From positions 124,001-188,000 of the forward strand of contig CANJLH010000003.1 of assembly GCA_947475415.1 (NCBI GenBank): DNA of 64,000 nucleotides, read 5' to 3'. A model generated the notes under the pieces. It was given only the letters and a program-made list of their open reading frames with translations. It made no database searches and was not told where the DNA came from. A program made the translations under genes and the position numbers. Origin of the DNA: Caulobacteraceae bacterium. Its GTDB lineage: Bacteria; Pseudomonadota; Alphaproteobacteria; Caulobacterales; Caulobacteraceae. Positions 7,177 through 16,362 of the stretch are shown here, piece by piece; the stretch's first letter is position 1, and each line of letters starts with the position of its first letter.

Positions 7177-7680
7177 TCAGGCCACGCCCACGGTGTCAAA
7201 CATGCAGGCCGCGATGGCGTCCTGCGGTGATTTCGCGCCCTTCACCAGGAAGTCGAAGGCCGGGAAGAACCGGTCCGCGCCCTCCATGGCCACGTCGATC
7301 ATCGCCGCGGCCTGCGCCAGGGAGGGCTGCTCGCCCGAACTGAGCGCCATGCCGTGGCGGAAGATGATCTCGCCGTCATCAGCCAGTTCGAAGTGGCCGA
7401 GCCAGACCTTCGGATTGATCGCCGCAAGCAGTTCGAACGCCGCCGGGCGCTGTTCATGGCTCACGTCCAGGTCCAGCGACAGACACAATTGCAGACAGTC
7501 GCCCTCCGGCCGCCAGGCGAACCAAAGCTCATAGTCCTTCCAGTCACCGGACAGGTTGAAGGCGAGGTCGCCGTCCTCGGTGCGGTCGAATTCAAGGTTC
7601 TCCGCGGCTAGCACGTGCTCGACCACATCGAGAGGGTCATTGGCCATCAGGACATTTTCTTCCGGAATCGGGGTGTCCAT
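7177..7680 (-). CDS. YbjN domain-containing protein
   Basis: 167 aa soluble protein of the YbjN (DUF1790) family, described as a bacterial sensory-transduction-regulator-like fold related to type III chaperones; its molecular function is not settled. Features seen: VVEHVLAAENLEFDRTEDGDLAFNLSGDWKDYELWF at the N-terminus and the acidic, aromatic C-terminal half ending DAIAACMFDTVGVA. Start 7680 (MDTPIPEEN) is preceded by AAAGGA; an in-frame ATG at 7647 (MANDPLD) is an alternative. In related genomes it is commonly next to proC, as here. Confidence 0.85.
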   Translation of the reverse strand: MDTPIPEENVLMANDPLDVVEHVLAAENLEFDRTEDGDLAFNLSGDWKDYELWFAWRPEGDCLQLCLSLDLDVSHEQRPAAFELLAAINPKVWLGHFELADDGEIIFRHGMALSSGEQPSLAQAAAMIDVAMEGADRFFPAFDFLVKGAKSPQDAIAACMFDTVGVA

Positions 7681-7803
7681 GGGTCCGGTGGTCCTTTCAG
7701 CGGCGGCGGGTCGGAGGCCAGTCCGGCGAATCGCCAGCATCTCCGAGCCTAGTCTGGATTTGCGTCAGACGCGCACCGGCTTCTTCCGGAGCGCGAGCCA
7801 CAT

Positions 7804-8040
7804 TCACGTGTTGGGCGGTGTTGCGGCGGCCTTGATCGCGGCGATCTCGGCGCGCAAGGCGGCGACCTCGGCCTTGAGCGCCTCGAAGTCGTCGCGGCGG
7901 ATCAAATCGAATTCTGCGGCGACGCGATCGGCCTGGGCCCGGAATGCGGTCTTCGCCTCCTCACCGGCGGCCTGGGCGAGCCCCATGGCCGCTGTGGTCA
8001 GCTTCGCCATCTCGTCGAGGAATGGATTTTGGGTCTGCAT
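7804..8040 (-). CDS. ubiK: Ubiquinone biosynthesis accessory factor UbiK (BMFP)
   Basis: 78 aa. MQTQNPFLDEMAKLTTAAMGLAQAAGEEAK is the amphipathic N-terminal part and residues about 52-72 (DDFEALKAEVAALRAEIAAIK) form a trimerising coiled coil, the layout of the BMFP/UbiK/YqiC family. UbiK assists the aerobic ubiquinone biosynthetic complex by binding the UbiJ lipid carrier in Enterobacteria; whether an alphaproteobacterial UbiJ exists is not visible here. The start at 8040 was preferred to the in-frame ATG at 8118, which would overlap the lgt leader. Divergent from lgt. Confidence 0.85.
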   Translation of the reverse strand: MQTQNPFLDEMAKLTTAAMGLAQAAGEEAKTAFRAQADRVAAEFDLIRRDDFEALKAEVAALRAEIAAIKAAATPPNT

Positions 8041-8151
8041 GGTGAGCCTGCGTCCGCCGGAAGAGCCCGGCTGGTCTCTATATGGGACTTGCGGGGATGA
8101 AAGCGATCCTCTTTGCATCTAAAAGCGTGGACAAGCTGGAGCGACGCGACC

Positions 8152-8979
8152 GTGCAATTTCCTGAAATCGACCCGGTGCTGATCCATATCGGGCCGTTGG
8201 CCATCCGCTGGTACGCGCTCGCATATGTGGCGGGGATCCTGATCGGGTGGCGTTATGCCGCATCTCTGGCCACCAATCCGAAGCTGTGGGCGCATCGGGG
8301 TCCGGTCGCCACGGCGGACCAGATCGGGGATCTGATCTTGTGGATCACCCTGGGCATCATCATCGGTGGCCGCCTGGGACACGTGCTGTTCTATACGCCG
8401 GAGCTGATATGGACCGACCCGATCGAGATCCTGCAGGTCTGGCATGGGGGGATGAGCTTCCACGGCGGGCTGATCGGGGTGTTGCTGGCCATGGTGCTGT
8501 TCGCCCGCAGCGCCGGCCTCGACACACTGCGGGTGTTCGACGTGATCTGCGCCGCCGAGCCGATCGGCCAGGGACTGGGCCGCATCGCCAATTTCATCAA
8601 TGGCGAGCTCTGGGGCCGGCCCACCCAACTGCCATGGGGCATGGTGTTCCCGGGCGCAGGTCCCTTGCCCCGGCATCCCAGCCAGATCTACGAAGCTCTG
8701 CTGGAGGGTCTCGTGGTGTTCCTGATCCTGCGCTGGGCCACCCATGGGCCCAAGCTGCTGAACCGGCGCGGCGTGGTGGCCGGCATCTTCGGCGTGAGCT
8801 ATGCGCTCGCGCGCATCGCCGTGGAGCAGGTGCGTGAACCGGACGCCTACCTGCCGCAGTTTCCCCTGGGCCTGACCATGGGCATGATGTTGAGCGCGCC
8901 CATGTTGTTACTTGGTCTGATCCTGATCTGGCGCGGCTTGCGAGAACCGGTCCCGGCGCCCGCCGATGCGCCTGCGTGA
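8152..8979 (+). CDS. lgt: Prolipoprotein diacylglyceryl transferase
   Basis: Polytopic inner-membrane enzyme that moves diacylglycerol from phosphatidylglycerol to the lipobox Cys of prolipoproteins. The Lgt signature GRIANFINGELWG is present, as is HGGMSFHGGLIGVL upstream and a C-terminal RxxVEQVREPD segment. Start: GTG at 8152 (VQFPEIDPVLIHIGPLAIRWYAL) gives 275 aa, with GGAG ten bases upstream; a TTG at 8113 would add 13 residues. The 3' end overlaps the methyltransferase gene by 14 bases. Several lipoprotein substrates are encoded in this window. Confidence 0.95.
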   Translation: MQFPEIDPVLIHIGPLAIRWYALAYVAGILIGWRYAASLATNPKLWAHRGPVATADQIGDLILWITLGIIIGGRLGHVLFYTPELIWTDPIEILQVWHGGMSFHGGLIGVLLAMVLFARSAGLDTLRVFDVICAAEPIGQGLGRIANFINGELWGRPTQLPWGMVFPGAGPLPRHPSQIYEALLEGLVVFLILRWATHGPKLLNRRGVVAGIFGVSYALARIAVEQVREPDAYLPQFPLGLTMGMMLSAPMLLLGLILIWRGLREPVPAPADAPA

Positions 8980-10018
8980 GCGACTCGCGGAGATCATCCG
9001 CCAAAGCGGCCCGATGAGTGTCGATGCCTACATGACTCACTGCCTGCATGACCCGCAGGATGGCTACTATGCGACCCGGCCGGCTATCGGGGCGGGAGGC
9101 GATTTCATCACCGCGCCGGCGATCAGCCAGATGTTCGGCGAACTGATCGGGCTCTGGGCGGCCGAATGTTGGTCGCGCCTGGGTTGCCCGGCGCGGGTGA
9201 TCCTGGCCGAGGCGGGACCGGGCGACGGGACCCTTATGTCCGACGTTCTGCGCGCGGCGCGCGCGGCGCCGGACTTTCTGGCCGCCGCCGAAGTCTGGAT
9301 GGTGGAGGTTTCTCCGCCGCTGGAGGCCCTGCAGCGCATCCGCCTGGGCGAGCGGCCCCACTGGGTTCGGGCGGTCGCCGATCTTCCTGGAGACGCCCCC
9401 CTGATTTTCATCGCCAATGAGCTGCTGGACTGTCTTCCGGCCCGCCAGTTCCTGCGCACAGAGGCGGGATGGCGCGAGCGACTGGTGGGGCTGAACGACG
9501 CCGGCGATCTGGCCTTCGGTCTGCGCGCGGCGGAACTGGGCCTGGGAATCGATGCCCCCCCCGGGACGGTGATGGAGACCGCCCCGTCCCAGCAGGCCCT
9601 GGCGGCGGAGCTTGGCGGCCGGCTGGCGCGTCAAGGGGGGGCGGCGTTGCTGATCGATTATGGCCGCGCCGAACAGGGAATGGGAGACACCCTTCAGGCG
9701 CTGAAAGCCCACGCCAAGGTTGATCCCCTGGCCTGCCCCGGCGAGGCGGACCTGACCGTGCACGCCGACTTCCCGGCGGTGATGGCGGCGGCTGAAGCGC
9801 AGGGCGCGCGCGCCGCGATCATGACCCAAAGCGAATTTCTGGGGCGGCTGGAGATCGGCGTGCGCGCCGACGCGCTCTGCGCCGCACGCCCCGACCGGGC
9901 GGACACGATCCGACGCCAACTCCACCGTTTGACCGCGGCGGACCAGATGGGCGATCTGTTCAAGGCGTGCTGCCTGCATTCGCCGGGATGGACGCCGCCC
10001 GGATTCGAGACGCCATGA
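8966..10018 (+). CDS. Class I SAM-dependent methyltransferase, MidA/NDUFAF7-like
   Basis: 350 aa. GDFITAPAISQMFGELIGLW and LAEAGPGDGTLMSDVLRA (SAM-binding Gly-rich loop) define the COG1565 family, whose mitochondrial member NDUFAF7 methylates an arginine of complex I subunit NDUFS2. NELLDCLPARQF and YGRAEQGMGDTLQALKAH are further family marks. A complex I assembly role in bacteria is plausible but not proven. It lies in a compact lgt-mtase-pgeF run, overlapping both neighbours (14 and 4 bases), the arrangement found in related alphaproteobacteria. Confidence 0.92.
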   Translation: MRLRERLAEIIRQSGPMSVDAYMTHCLHDPQDGYYATRPAIGAGGDFITAPAISQMFGELIGLWAAECWSRLGCPARVILAEAGPGDGTLMSDVLRAARAAPDFLAAAEVWMVEVSPPLEALQRIRLGERPHWVRAVADLPGDAPLIFIANELLDCLPARQFLRTEAGWRERLVGLNDAGDLAFGLRAAELGLGIDAPPGTVMETAPSQQALAAELGGRLARQGGAALLIDYGRAEQGMGDTLQALKAHAKVDPLACPGEADLTVHADFPAVMAAAEAQGARAAIMTQSEFLGRLEIGVRADALCAARPDRADTIRRQLHRLTAADQMGDLFKACCLHSPGWTPPGFETP

Positions 10019-10785
10019 CCCTCACCGTAATCACTTCGCCGCGGCTGGATCTTCCTGGCGTTCGCCATGCCTTCTTCACGCGGGCCGGGGGCGTCTCCGA
10101 AGGCATCTATGCCGGCCTGAATGTGGGCGTCGGCTCCAACGATGATCCTGAGAAGGTGCGGGAAAACCGCGCCCGCGCCGCCGCCCACCTGGGTCAGCCG
10201 GCGGATGCGCTGGTCACAGCCTATCAGGTGCATTCCCCCTGTGCGATGATCGCGGGAGGACCTTGGCCGGAGGGACCGCCCCAGGCCGACGCCGTGGTCA
10301 CCGCCACGCCGGGGGTGATCTGCGGCGCACTGACCGCCGACTGCGCGCCGGTTCTGCTGGCCGACGCCGAAGCCCGGGTTGTGGCGGCGGCCCACGCCGG
10401 CTGGCGCGGCGCCCTCGACGGGGTGGTGGGCCAGACCATCGATCGCATGGCCGAACTGGGCGCCAGGCGCGAGCGGATCCGCGCCGCCGTCGGTCCCTGC
10501 ATCGGGCCGGACTCCTATGAGGTCGGGCTGGAGTTCGAGGCGCGATTCCTTGCCGCGGACCCGAATTTCCGCGGCTTCTTCACCCCGGGCCAAGCGGCCG
10601 ACAAGCGCCAGTTCAACCTGCCCGCATTCGTCCTTAGCCGGATCGCCGAGGCCGGAATCGCAACCGCCGAGTGGGTCGGCCGCGACACCTGCGCCGAGCC
10701 GGAACTGTTCTATTCCAACCGCCGCGCGTTCAAGACCGGGGAGTCTGACTACGGACGATTGCTCTCCGCGATCGTGCTCATCTGA
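10015..10785 (+). CDS. pgeF: Peptidoglycan editing factor PgeF / LACC1-family multicopper protein
   Basis: 256 aa. The metal ligands of the YfiH/LACC1 (DUF152) family are all seen: His in YQVHS, Cys in TADCAPVLL, His in AAHAGWRGAL. Family members were first called polyphenol oxidases; later work shows purine nucleoside phosphorylase/adenosine deaminase activity, and E. coli PgeF corrects misincorporated serine in peptidoglycan precursors. Start ATG at 10015 overlaps the upstream stop as ATGA; an in-frame upstream ATG (9967) is not needed. Confidence 0.9.
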   Translation: MTLTVITSPRLDLPGVRHAFFTRAGGVSEGIYAGLNVGVGSNDDPEKVRENRARAAAHLGQPADALVTAYQVHSPCAMIAGGPWPEGPPQADAVVTATPGVICGALTADCAPVLLADAEARVVAAAHAGWRGALDGVVGQTIDRMAELGARRERIRAAVGPCIGPDSYEVGLEFEARFLAADPNFRGFFTPGQAADKRQFNLPAFVLSRIAEAGIATAEWVGRDTCAEPELFYSNRRAFKTGESDYGRLLSAIVLI

Positions 10786-10868
10786 GCTGAGAGCCGATCG
10801 GGGCCTTGCCGCGCCCGATGCGCCTGATAAAAGCCGCCGCGACGACGTCGCAACGCCGTGGGGGATCG

Positions 10869-11804
10869 ATGAAGCTGCTGGCCGGCAACGCCAACCGGAC
10901 TCTCGCCCAGGCGGTGGCGACCCACCTCGACCTGCCGCTCACCAAGGCGCAGGTCAAGCGGTTCGCAGACAACGAAATCTGGGCCGCCATCGACGAGAAC
11001 GTGCGCGGCGAAGACGTCTTCGTCCTGCAGCCCACCAGCTTTCCGGCCAACGACAACCTGATGGAGCTGTTGATCTGCATCGACGCACTGAAACGCGCGT
11101 CGGCCCGGCGGATCACCGCGGTGATGCCCTACTACGGCTATGCCCGCCAGGACCGGAAAACCGGCGGGCGCACGCCCATTTCGGCCAAGCTGGTGGCGAA
11201 CCTGATCACCCGGGCCGGCGCCGACCGAGCGCTGATGATGGACCTGCATTCCGGCCAGATTCAGGGCTTCTTCGACATTCCCACCGACAATCTGATGGCG
11301 GCCCCGCTGATGGCGGCTGACATCAAGGCGCACTATCCTAACCCGCACGAGCTGCTGGTCGTGTCGCCGGACGCCGGCGGCGTGGTGCGGGCGGCGGCGG
11401 TTGCGAGCCGGCTGGGCGGCGGCCTGGCGATCGTCGACAAACGCAGAAGCGCTCCCGGACAGAGCGAGGTGGCCAATATCATCGGTGATGTCGCAGGCCG
11501 CCGACTGATCCTCTACGATGATATCGTCGATTCCGCCGGCACGCTGTGCAGCGCCGCCAAGTCACTGATGGAAGCCGGCGCGAGCGAGGTCTCCGCCTAT
11601 GTCATCCACGGCGTCCTGTCAGGCGCAGCCGCGGACCGGGTCGCCAATTCAGTGCTTAAAGAACTGGTGATCACCGATTCCATTGAGGCCACCGAGACTG
11701 TCGCCGCCTGCGGCAAGATTCGCCGTGTGGGCTGCGCCCCACTTATCGGCGAAGCCATCCGCCGCATCGCCAACGAAGAGTCGGTTTCAAAGCTCTTCGA
11801 CTGA
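10869..11804 (+). CDS. prs: Ribose-phosphate pyrophosphokinase
   Basis: 311 aa cytosolic enzyme making PRPP from ribose 5-phosphate and ATP for nucleotide, His and Trp synthesis. Seen: [23 protein letters not shown] near the N-terminus, [21 protein letters not shown] (ATP flexible loop region), [11 protein letters not shown], the catalytic-loop SPDAGG...VDKRR, and the PRPP loop [13 protein letters not shown]. Start 10869 is preceded by GGGGA; the frame is open further upstream but without a site. Preceded by an 83-base gap from pgeF and probably transcribed on its own. Confidence 0.96.
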   Translation: MKLLAGNANRTLAQAVATHLDLPLTKAQVKRFADNEIWAAIDENVRGEDVFVLQPTSFPANDNLMELLICIDALKRASARRITAVMPYYGYARQDRKTGGRTPISAKLVANLITRAGADRALMMDLHSGQIQGFFDIPTDNLMAAPLMAADIKAHYPNPHELLVVSPDAGGVVRAAAVASRLGGGLAIVDKRRSAPGQSEVANIIGDVAGRRLILYDDIVDSAGTLCSAAKSLMEAGASEVSAYVIHGVLSGAAADRVANSVLKELVITDSIEATETVAACGKIRRVGCAPLIGEAIRRIANEESVSKLFD

Positions 11805-11919
11805 CCTTGGGGCGACGGGACGAATTGACGCAACACAGTCACTGACTGTTCATACCCATCGACACAATCTCGCCCGCGACGCGAATTATTCACTGCGTGG
11901 TACGAAGGGGAATGACGCG

Positions 11920-12987
11920 ATGACGAATAATAATCGCCCGAGGCTGGCCGCAACAATTGCAGGCCTGGCCCTGGTCGTCGTGGCCATCAGCGGGTCCGAA
12001 TCCTCTGCCAAGTCCAAGCAACCCAAACCCGAGCCGACGCCCCCGCCCCGGGCGATTTCAGTTTCGACGCAACTGATCCAGGAAGCGGCGGCCTATAGCG
12101 CCTACATGACGCGCACTACGGCCATATCGCCTGGATTCACCGACGGCGCATCTGTCGCACGCTCCCTGGCGACAGGAGTCGCCTATGAACCCAACGCCAT
12201 GGTGCGCGGCGCGATGGCCTATGGCGCGGTGGTCGCCCTTCAGGACAAGGCGTTCATGGACGCCTTCAAGTCATACAAGTCCGAACAACAACGCCAGGAA
12301 GTGGCGTTCGCCATCCTGCGCAATCCCTACTATGTGACCGCTTTTCCAGGCGCGGCGAGCGCTGGAGCAACAGTCGCGGATGTGATCGGCGGCCAGGGCC
12401 GTGCGGTCTATGACCAGGGCAAGGTCATCAAGCAATCGGCCTATGACATCCAGCATGCCGCCTGGTCCAAGGGCGAAGTGGCCGATCGAGCCGGGCGACT
12501 GGCAGCCACCAAGACCGCCTCGTCCGCACCGCCAATGTCCGACAGCGCGGCGGTGGCGCGTCTGCAGGAGGCCATGACGACCACCCGGGCCTCGACGATG
12601 ATGTCGCCGGCGCCCTCCGCCAACACCACCCTCGTGAATCGGTCGCTGGCCGTCGCGGCGCTCGCCGCTCTGGGCCACGGCGACGACGCCCATTTCAACG
12701 AGATCTCGGGTCTGATGGCCGACCCCGGCGGCGTTACCTGCATGAAGCTCGCCAAGCTCAACCTCTATCAATGCCTAGCGGTGGCGAAGCCCCATTACGA
12801 GGATGTCTTCTGCCTGGGCGAGCATGTGATGATGGATACCGGACGCTGCCTGATGAAGGCCACCGGCGCCGTCGTGCCCGAGACGCCGCCAAAGATGCAG
12901 ATGTCAGCCACCGCCCGGCCCTACAACCCGGTCGCCAAGCGCCCAACCGCCAAAAAGCCCGCAGCAAAGAAGCTGGCCGCCAAATAA
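11920..12987 (+). CDS. Secreted/periplasmic protein of unknown function
   Basis: 355 aa, not recognised. A signal peptide is clear (RPRLAATIAGLALVVVAISGS, cleavage probably near SSAKS), followed by a proline-rich linker and an alanine-rich helical domain (about 45-230). Near the C-terminus four cysteines occur in GVTCMKLAKLNLYQCLAV...VFCLGEHVMMDTGRCLMK (about residues 275-315), suggesting two disulfides in the periplasm. It ends in a basic low-complexity tail (AKRPTAKKPAAKKLAAK). Start 11920 follows GAAGGGGA; a competing ATG at 11912 is out of frame. Looks like a lineage-restricted Caulobacteraceae protein. Confidence 0.75.
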   Translation: MTNNNRPRLAATIAGLALVVVAISGSESSAKSKQPKPEPTPPPRAISVSTQLIQEAAAYSAYMTRTTAISPGFTDGASVARSLATGVAYEPNAMVRGAMAYGAVVALQDKAFMDAFKSYKSEQQRQEVAFAILRNPYYVTAFPGAASAGATVADVIGGQGRAVYDQGKVIKQSAYDIQHAAWSKGEVADRAGRLAATKTASSAPPMSDSAAVARLQEAMTTTRASTMMSPAPSANTTLVNRSLAVAALAALGHGDDAHFNEISGLMADPGGVTCMKLAKLNLYQCLAVAKPHYEDVFCLGEHVMMDTGRCLMKATGAVVPETPPKMQMSATARPYNPVAKRPTAKKPAAKKLAAK

Positions 12988-13082
12988 AAATTGGCCGCAA
13001 TGCCCACGCCGGAGCCGTTGCAACCGCGACTTCAAGCGTGTAAACACCCGCACCTTTCGGCCCCTCAGGGGTCGGACACGCT

Positions 13083-13104
13083 CGCCGCGCAGCTTCGCGC
13101 GGCG
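13083..13104 (+). terminator. GC-rich hairpin upstream of rplY
   Basis: CGCCGCGC (13083-13090) pairs perfectly with GCGCGGCG (13097-13104) around a six-base loop, followed by GCTTCGTTTTG. It could terminate the upstream gene, but its position 21 bases before the rplY start places it where an attenuator or ribosomal-protein leader would also sit. Confidence 0.5.
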
Positions 13105-13125
13105 GCTTCGTTTTGAGACTGAGCC

Positions 13126-13740
13126 ATGGCCGATATCGTATTGAACGTTGAAGTGCGCGACCGCACGGGCACCGGCGGAGCGCGCGCCGCGCGCCGGGAC
13201 GGCAAGGTTCCTGGCATCCTGTATGGCGGAACGCTTGAGCCGGTGGCCATCTCCGTGCGCGCCAATGAATTCCGCAAGGCGCTCTATACCGGCAAGCTGC
13301 TCGGCCACCTTGTCACCCTGAAGTACGGTGAGGAATCTCAGCCGGTAATCGCCAAGGATGTGCAGATGCATCCGGTCACCGACGAACCGTGGCATTTTGA
13401 TCTCTATAGGGTCGATGAGCATCAGACGATCCGCATTTCGGTTGCGGTCCACTTCCGCAACCACGAAGATTCACCGGGCCTGAAGCGTGGCGGCACGCTG
13501 AATGTGGTGAGCCACGACGTCGAGATTTCGGTCGCCGCGGACCACATCCCTGAGGATCTGGTGGTTGACCTCACCGGTCTGGAGATCGGCGATACGATTC
13601 GCATCAGCGACCTGAAACTGCCAGCCGGGGCGACCGCCACGGCGGACGCGGAAACCGTGGTCGCCACTGTCGCTGGCTCCTCGGCCCAGGCGTCAGTAGA
13701 CGCGGCGGCTGACAGCGAGGCGGCGGGCGGCGACGCCTAA
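13126..13740 (+). CDS. rplY: 50S ribosomal protein L25/general stress protein Ctc
   Basis: 204 aa, the long (CTC) form. Residues about 1-95 are the 5S-rRNA-binding L25 domain (VEVRDRTGTGGARAARRDGKVPGILYGG, then KDVQMHPVTDEPWHFDLYRV) and about 96-185 the TL5/CTC C-terminal beta domain (VVSHDVEISVAADHIPEDLVVDLTGLEIGDTIRISDL). It ends in an Ala-rich acidic tail. Followed 23 bases later by pth, the usual rplY-pth pairing in alphaproteobacteria, so they are probably one transcript. Confidence 0.95.
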   Translation: MADIVLNVEVRDRTGTGGARAARRDGKVPGILYGGTLEPVAISVRANEFRKALYTGKLLGHLVTLKYGEESQPVIAKDVQMHPVTDEPWHFDLYRVDEHQTIRISVAVHFRNHEDSPGLKRGGTLNVVSHDVEISVAADHIPEDLVVDLTGLEIGDTIRISDLKLPAGATATADAETVVATVAGSSAQASVDAAADSEAAGGDA

Positions 13741-13763
13741 GACTTGGCCGGGCGAAGGATCGG

Positions 13764-14381
13764 ATGCTGATCCTCGCTGGCCTCGGCAATCCCGGCCCCC
13801 GCTACGCGGCGAACCGTCATAACATCGGCGCCATGGCCGTTGACGCCATCGCGCGCCGCTGGCGGTTCGCGGCCGAACGCTCGCGATTCCAGAGCCTGAC
13901 CCGCGAAGGCGAAATCCCGACGCCAGCGGGACCAGCGAAGGCCCTTATCCTGAAGCCCCAGACCTTCTACAATGAGAGCGGCCGCGCGGTCGCCCAGGCC
14001 CTGAAATTCTTTAAGCTCACCCCGGCCGATCTGGTGGTCTTCTACGATGAAATCGACCTCGCGCCCGGGCGCTTCCGCATGAAGAACGGCGGTGGGGCCG
14101 CGGGCAACAACGGCGTGCGCTCCATCACCGCACACATAGGTCCGGACTTTCGCCGCGCTCGGCTGGGAACCGGCCATCCGGGCCATAAGGACAGAGTACA
14201 GGGCCACGTGCTGTCGGATTTCCATAAGGTGGAACACGCGTGGGTGGAGTCGCTGCTGAGCGCCTGCGCCGAGGCGGCGCCGTTGCTGGCCGCCGGCGAG
14301 GACGAAAAATTCCAGACCGAGGTGATGCGCCTGGCGCCGGCCGAGAAATCCGACCCAAAGGCCGCCCGTCGCGAAGATTGA
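13764..14381 (+). CDS. pth: Peptidyl-tRNA hydrolase
   Basis: 205 aa esterase that releases peptides from tRNAs dropped by the ribosome. LAGLGNPGPRYAANRHNIGAMAVD holds the catalytic His (HNIG); KPQTFYNESGRAV, FYDEIDLAPGRFRMK and GGAAGNNGVRSI are the remaining active-site and tRNA-binding motifs. RLGTGHPG and GHVLSDFHKVE follow in order. Length is slightly above the E. coli enzyme because of a charged C-terminal tail. Downstream of rplY. Confidence 0.96.
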   Translation: MLILAGLGNPGPRYAANRHNIGAMAVDAIARRWRFAAERSRFQSLTREGEIPTPAGPAKALILKPQTFYNESGRAVAQALKFFKLTPADLVVFYDEIDLAPGRFRMKNGGGAAGNNGVRSITAHIGPDFRRARLGTGHPGHKDRVQGHVLSDFHKVEHAWVESLLSACAEAAPLLAAGEDEKFQTEVMRLAPAEKSDPKAARRED

Positions 14382-14429
14382 CCCGGCGAAATTCCGCGTG
14401 GGATAACGCGGAGAGGTAGAGACAGAGCC

Positions 14430-15173
14430 GTGCCGATATTATTTGGCTTCTCGATGGTCATGGCGATTCTGCTGTGTGTCCACGTGGTGCGCAGCGGGCG
14501 CGAAACCTATTGGCTGTGGATCATCCTGGCGTTCCAACCTCTAGGCGGCGTGGTCTATCTGGTGACCAACGTGCTGCCGGAACTGTTCGGGGGACGCCAG
14601 GCTCAGCAGTTGGGCCAGGCCGCCCGCCGCAAGCTGGACCCCACCCGCGCCTACCGCGAGGCCAAGGCCGCCTGCGAGGACGCCCCTACAGTGCGCAACC
14701 AGTCGAAGCTGGCCGAGGCGGCGAGTGACCTGGGTCAGTACGCCGAAGCGGAGACCCTCTACGCCAAGGCCGCACAGGGGATCCACGCCGAGGACCCGAC
14801 ACTGCTGCTCGGCCGCGCCCGCGCGCTGATCGAGCTGTCCCGCCATGCCGAAGCCCTGGAGATTCTGAACCGGATGTCCGAGGATGAGGCGGACGGCCGC
14901 ACGCCGGCCGTGGCGCTGGCCCTGGGCCGCGCCAATGAGGGCCTGGGCCGCATACGCGACGCCGAGACCGCCTATCAATGGGCCGCCCAGCGGTTACCGG
15001 GGTTCGAGGGCCTAGGCCGCTATGCCGCCTTCATGGCCCGCACTGGCCGGCGCGACGACGCCAAGGACGCAATCGCCGAAATGGACCGGCGCATCGCCAA
15101 GACCAATCGCCACTTCCGCAAGGAGGCCAAGGCCTGGCGCGACCTCGCCGCACAGGCGCTGGGCTCTGCCTGA
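14430..15173 (+). CDS. Membrane-anchored tetratricopeptide-repeat protein
   Basis: 247 aa. Two hydrophobic N-terminal segments (about residues 3-17 and 28-47, ...YWLWIILAFQPLGGVVYLV) resemble the PLD-nuclease N-terminal anchor. The rest is TPR-like helical repeats (AEAASDLGQYAEAETLYAKAAQ, ARALIELSRHAEALEILNRM, GRANEGLGRIRDAETAYQWA, AAFMARTGRRDDAKDAIAEM). Likely a cytosol-facing scaffold; the partner is unknown. The start is GTG at 14430; an in-frame ATG at 14454 would remove part of the first helix. It sits between pth and ychF, same strand. Confidence 0.8.
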   Translation: MPILFGFSMVMAILLCVHVVRSGRETYWLWIILAFQPLGGVVYLVTNVLPELFGGRQAQQLGQAARRKLDPTRAYREAKAACEDAPTVRNQSKLAEAASDLGQYAEAETLYAKAAQGIHAEDPTLLLGRARALIELSRHAEALEILNRMSEDEADGRTPAVALALGRANEGLGRIRDAETAYQWAAQRLPGFEGLGRYAAFMARTGRRDDAKDAIAEMDRRIAKTNRHFRKEAKAWRDLAAQALGSA

Positions 15174-15261
15174 TCCCGGCGAGTCTAACGGACCGAACGC
15201 GGTTTGCCTGCGCGCCGCCCCGTGGTAGGTCGGCGCGCCTCATAATCCTCCCGGACACTCC

Positions 15262-16359
15262 ATGGCCCTCAAAGTCGCCATCGTCGGCCTGCCGAACGTC
15301 GGCAAGTCGACCCTTTTCAACGCACTCACCCAGACGGCGCAGGCCCAGGCGGCCAACTATCCGTTCTGCACCATCGAGCCCAATGTCGGCGACGTGGCGG
15401 TGCCTGAGCCGCGGCTTGAAGCCTTGGCCGGCATCATCCCATCGAAAGAGATCATTCCGGCGCGGATCAATTTTGTCGACGTGGCCGGGCTGGTGCGCGG
15501 CGCATCCAAGGGCGAGGGGTTGGGCAATCAGTTCCTGGCCAACATCCGCGATTGCGACGCGGTGGCCTTTGTCACCCGATGCTTCATCGACGATGACGTG
15601 ACCCACGTGGAAGGCCGTGTCGATCCGCTGGCGGACCTGGAGACCATCGAAACCGAACTGATGCTCGCCGACTTGGAAAGCCTAGAGAAACGTCTGGTCA
15701 ACCTGGAGAAGCGCGCCAAGACGGGGGACAAGGAGAGCGCCCAGACCCTGCGCCTTGCTCAGCTGGCGCTGACGGAGCTTAATGCCGGACGTCCGGCCCG
15801 CAAGGCCAGCGTCGCGCCCGAGGACGAGAAAGCCTGGCGGATGCTGCAGCTTCTCACCTCAAAGCCGGCGCTCTATGTGGCCAATGTCGATGAGGCAGCG
15901 GCGGCCGAGGGCAATGAGATGTCGCGCCTGGTCAAGGAGCGTGCGGCCCGCGACGGCGCCGACAGCGTGACCATCTCCGCCCAGATCGAAAGCGAGATCG
16001 CCATGCTCGACGCCGCCGAGCGCGGCGAGTTCCTTGAGACCCTGGGCTTGACCGAACCGGGGCTCAACAAGCTGATCCGCGAGGCCTATCACCTGCTGGG
16101 GCTGCAGACCTATTTCACCGTGGGTCCAAAGGAGGCCCGCGCCTGGACAATCCACAAGGGCGACACCGCCCCCCAGGCGGCCGGGGTGATCCACACCGAC
16201 TTCGAGAAGGGCTTCATCCGCGCGGAGACCATCGCATACGATGACTACGTCCGCCTGAAAGGCGAGGCAGGCGCGCGGGAGGCCGGGAAATTCCGCCAGG
16301 AGGGCAAGGAATATGTCGTCCAGGACGGGGATGTGATGAACTTCCGCTTCAATGTCTGA
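15262..16359 (+). CDS. ychF: Redox-regulated ATPase YchF (Obg-related)
   Basis: 365 aa. G1 GLPNVGKST, then [32 protein letters not shown] (G3 region) and YVANVDE where canonical GTPases have NKxD, the change behind its ATP preference. A coiled-coil arm ([16 protein letters not shown]) and the C-terminal TGS domain ([40 protein letters not shown]) complete the family architecture. Binds ribosomes and affects stress and translation fidelity in relatives. A bipartite repeat begins four bases after its stop. Confidence 0.96.
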   Translation: MALKVAIVGLPNVGKSTLFNALTQTAQAQAANYPFCTIEPNVGDVAVPEPRLEALAGIIPSKEIIPARINFVDVAGLVRGASKGEGLGNQFLANIRDCDAVAFVTRCFIDDDVTHVEGRVDPLADLETIETELMLADLESLEKRLVNLEKRAKTGDKESAQTLRLAQLALTELNAGRPARKASVAPEDEKAWRMLQLLTSKPALYVANVDEAAAAEGNEMSRLVKERAARDGADSVTISAQIESEIAMLDAAERGEFLETLGLTEPGLNKLIREAYHLLGLQTYFTVGPKEARAWTIHKGDTAPQAAGVIHTDFEKGFIRAETIAYDDYVRLKGEAGAREAGKFRQEGKEYVVQDGDVMNFRFNV

Positions 16360-16362
16360 GCC

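Noticed and set aside
8597..9979. Very long open frame on the minus strand opposite lgt and the methyltransferase (about 460 codons)
   Set aside because: The plus-strand genes have full family motifs; the minus frame is Gly/Arg/His-rich shadow coding typical of high-GC DNA and has no domain or start site.
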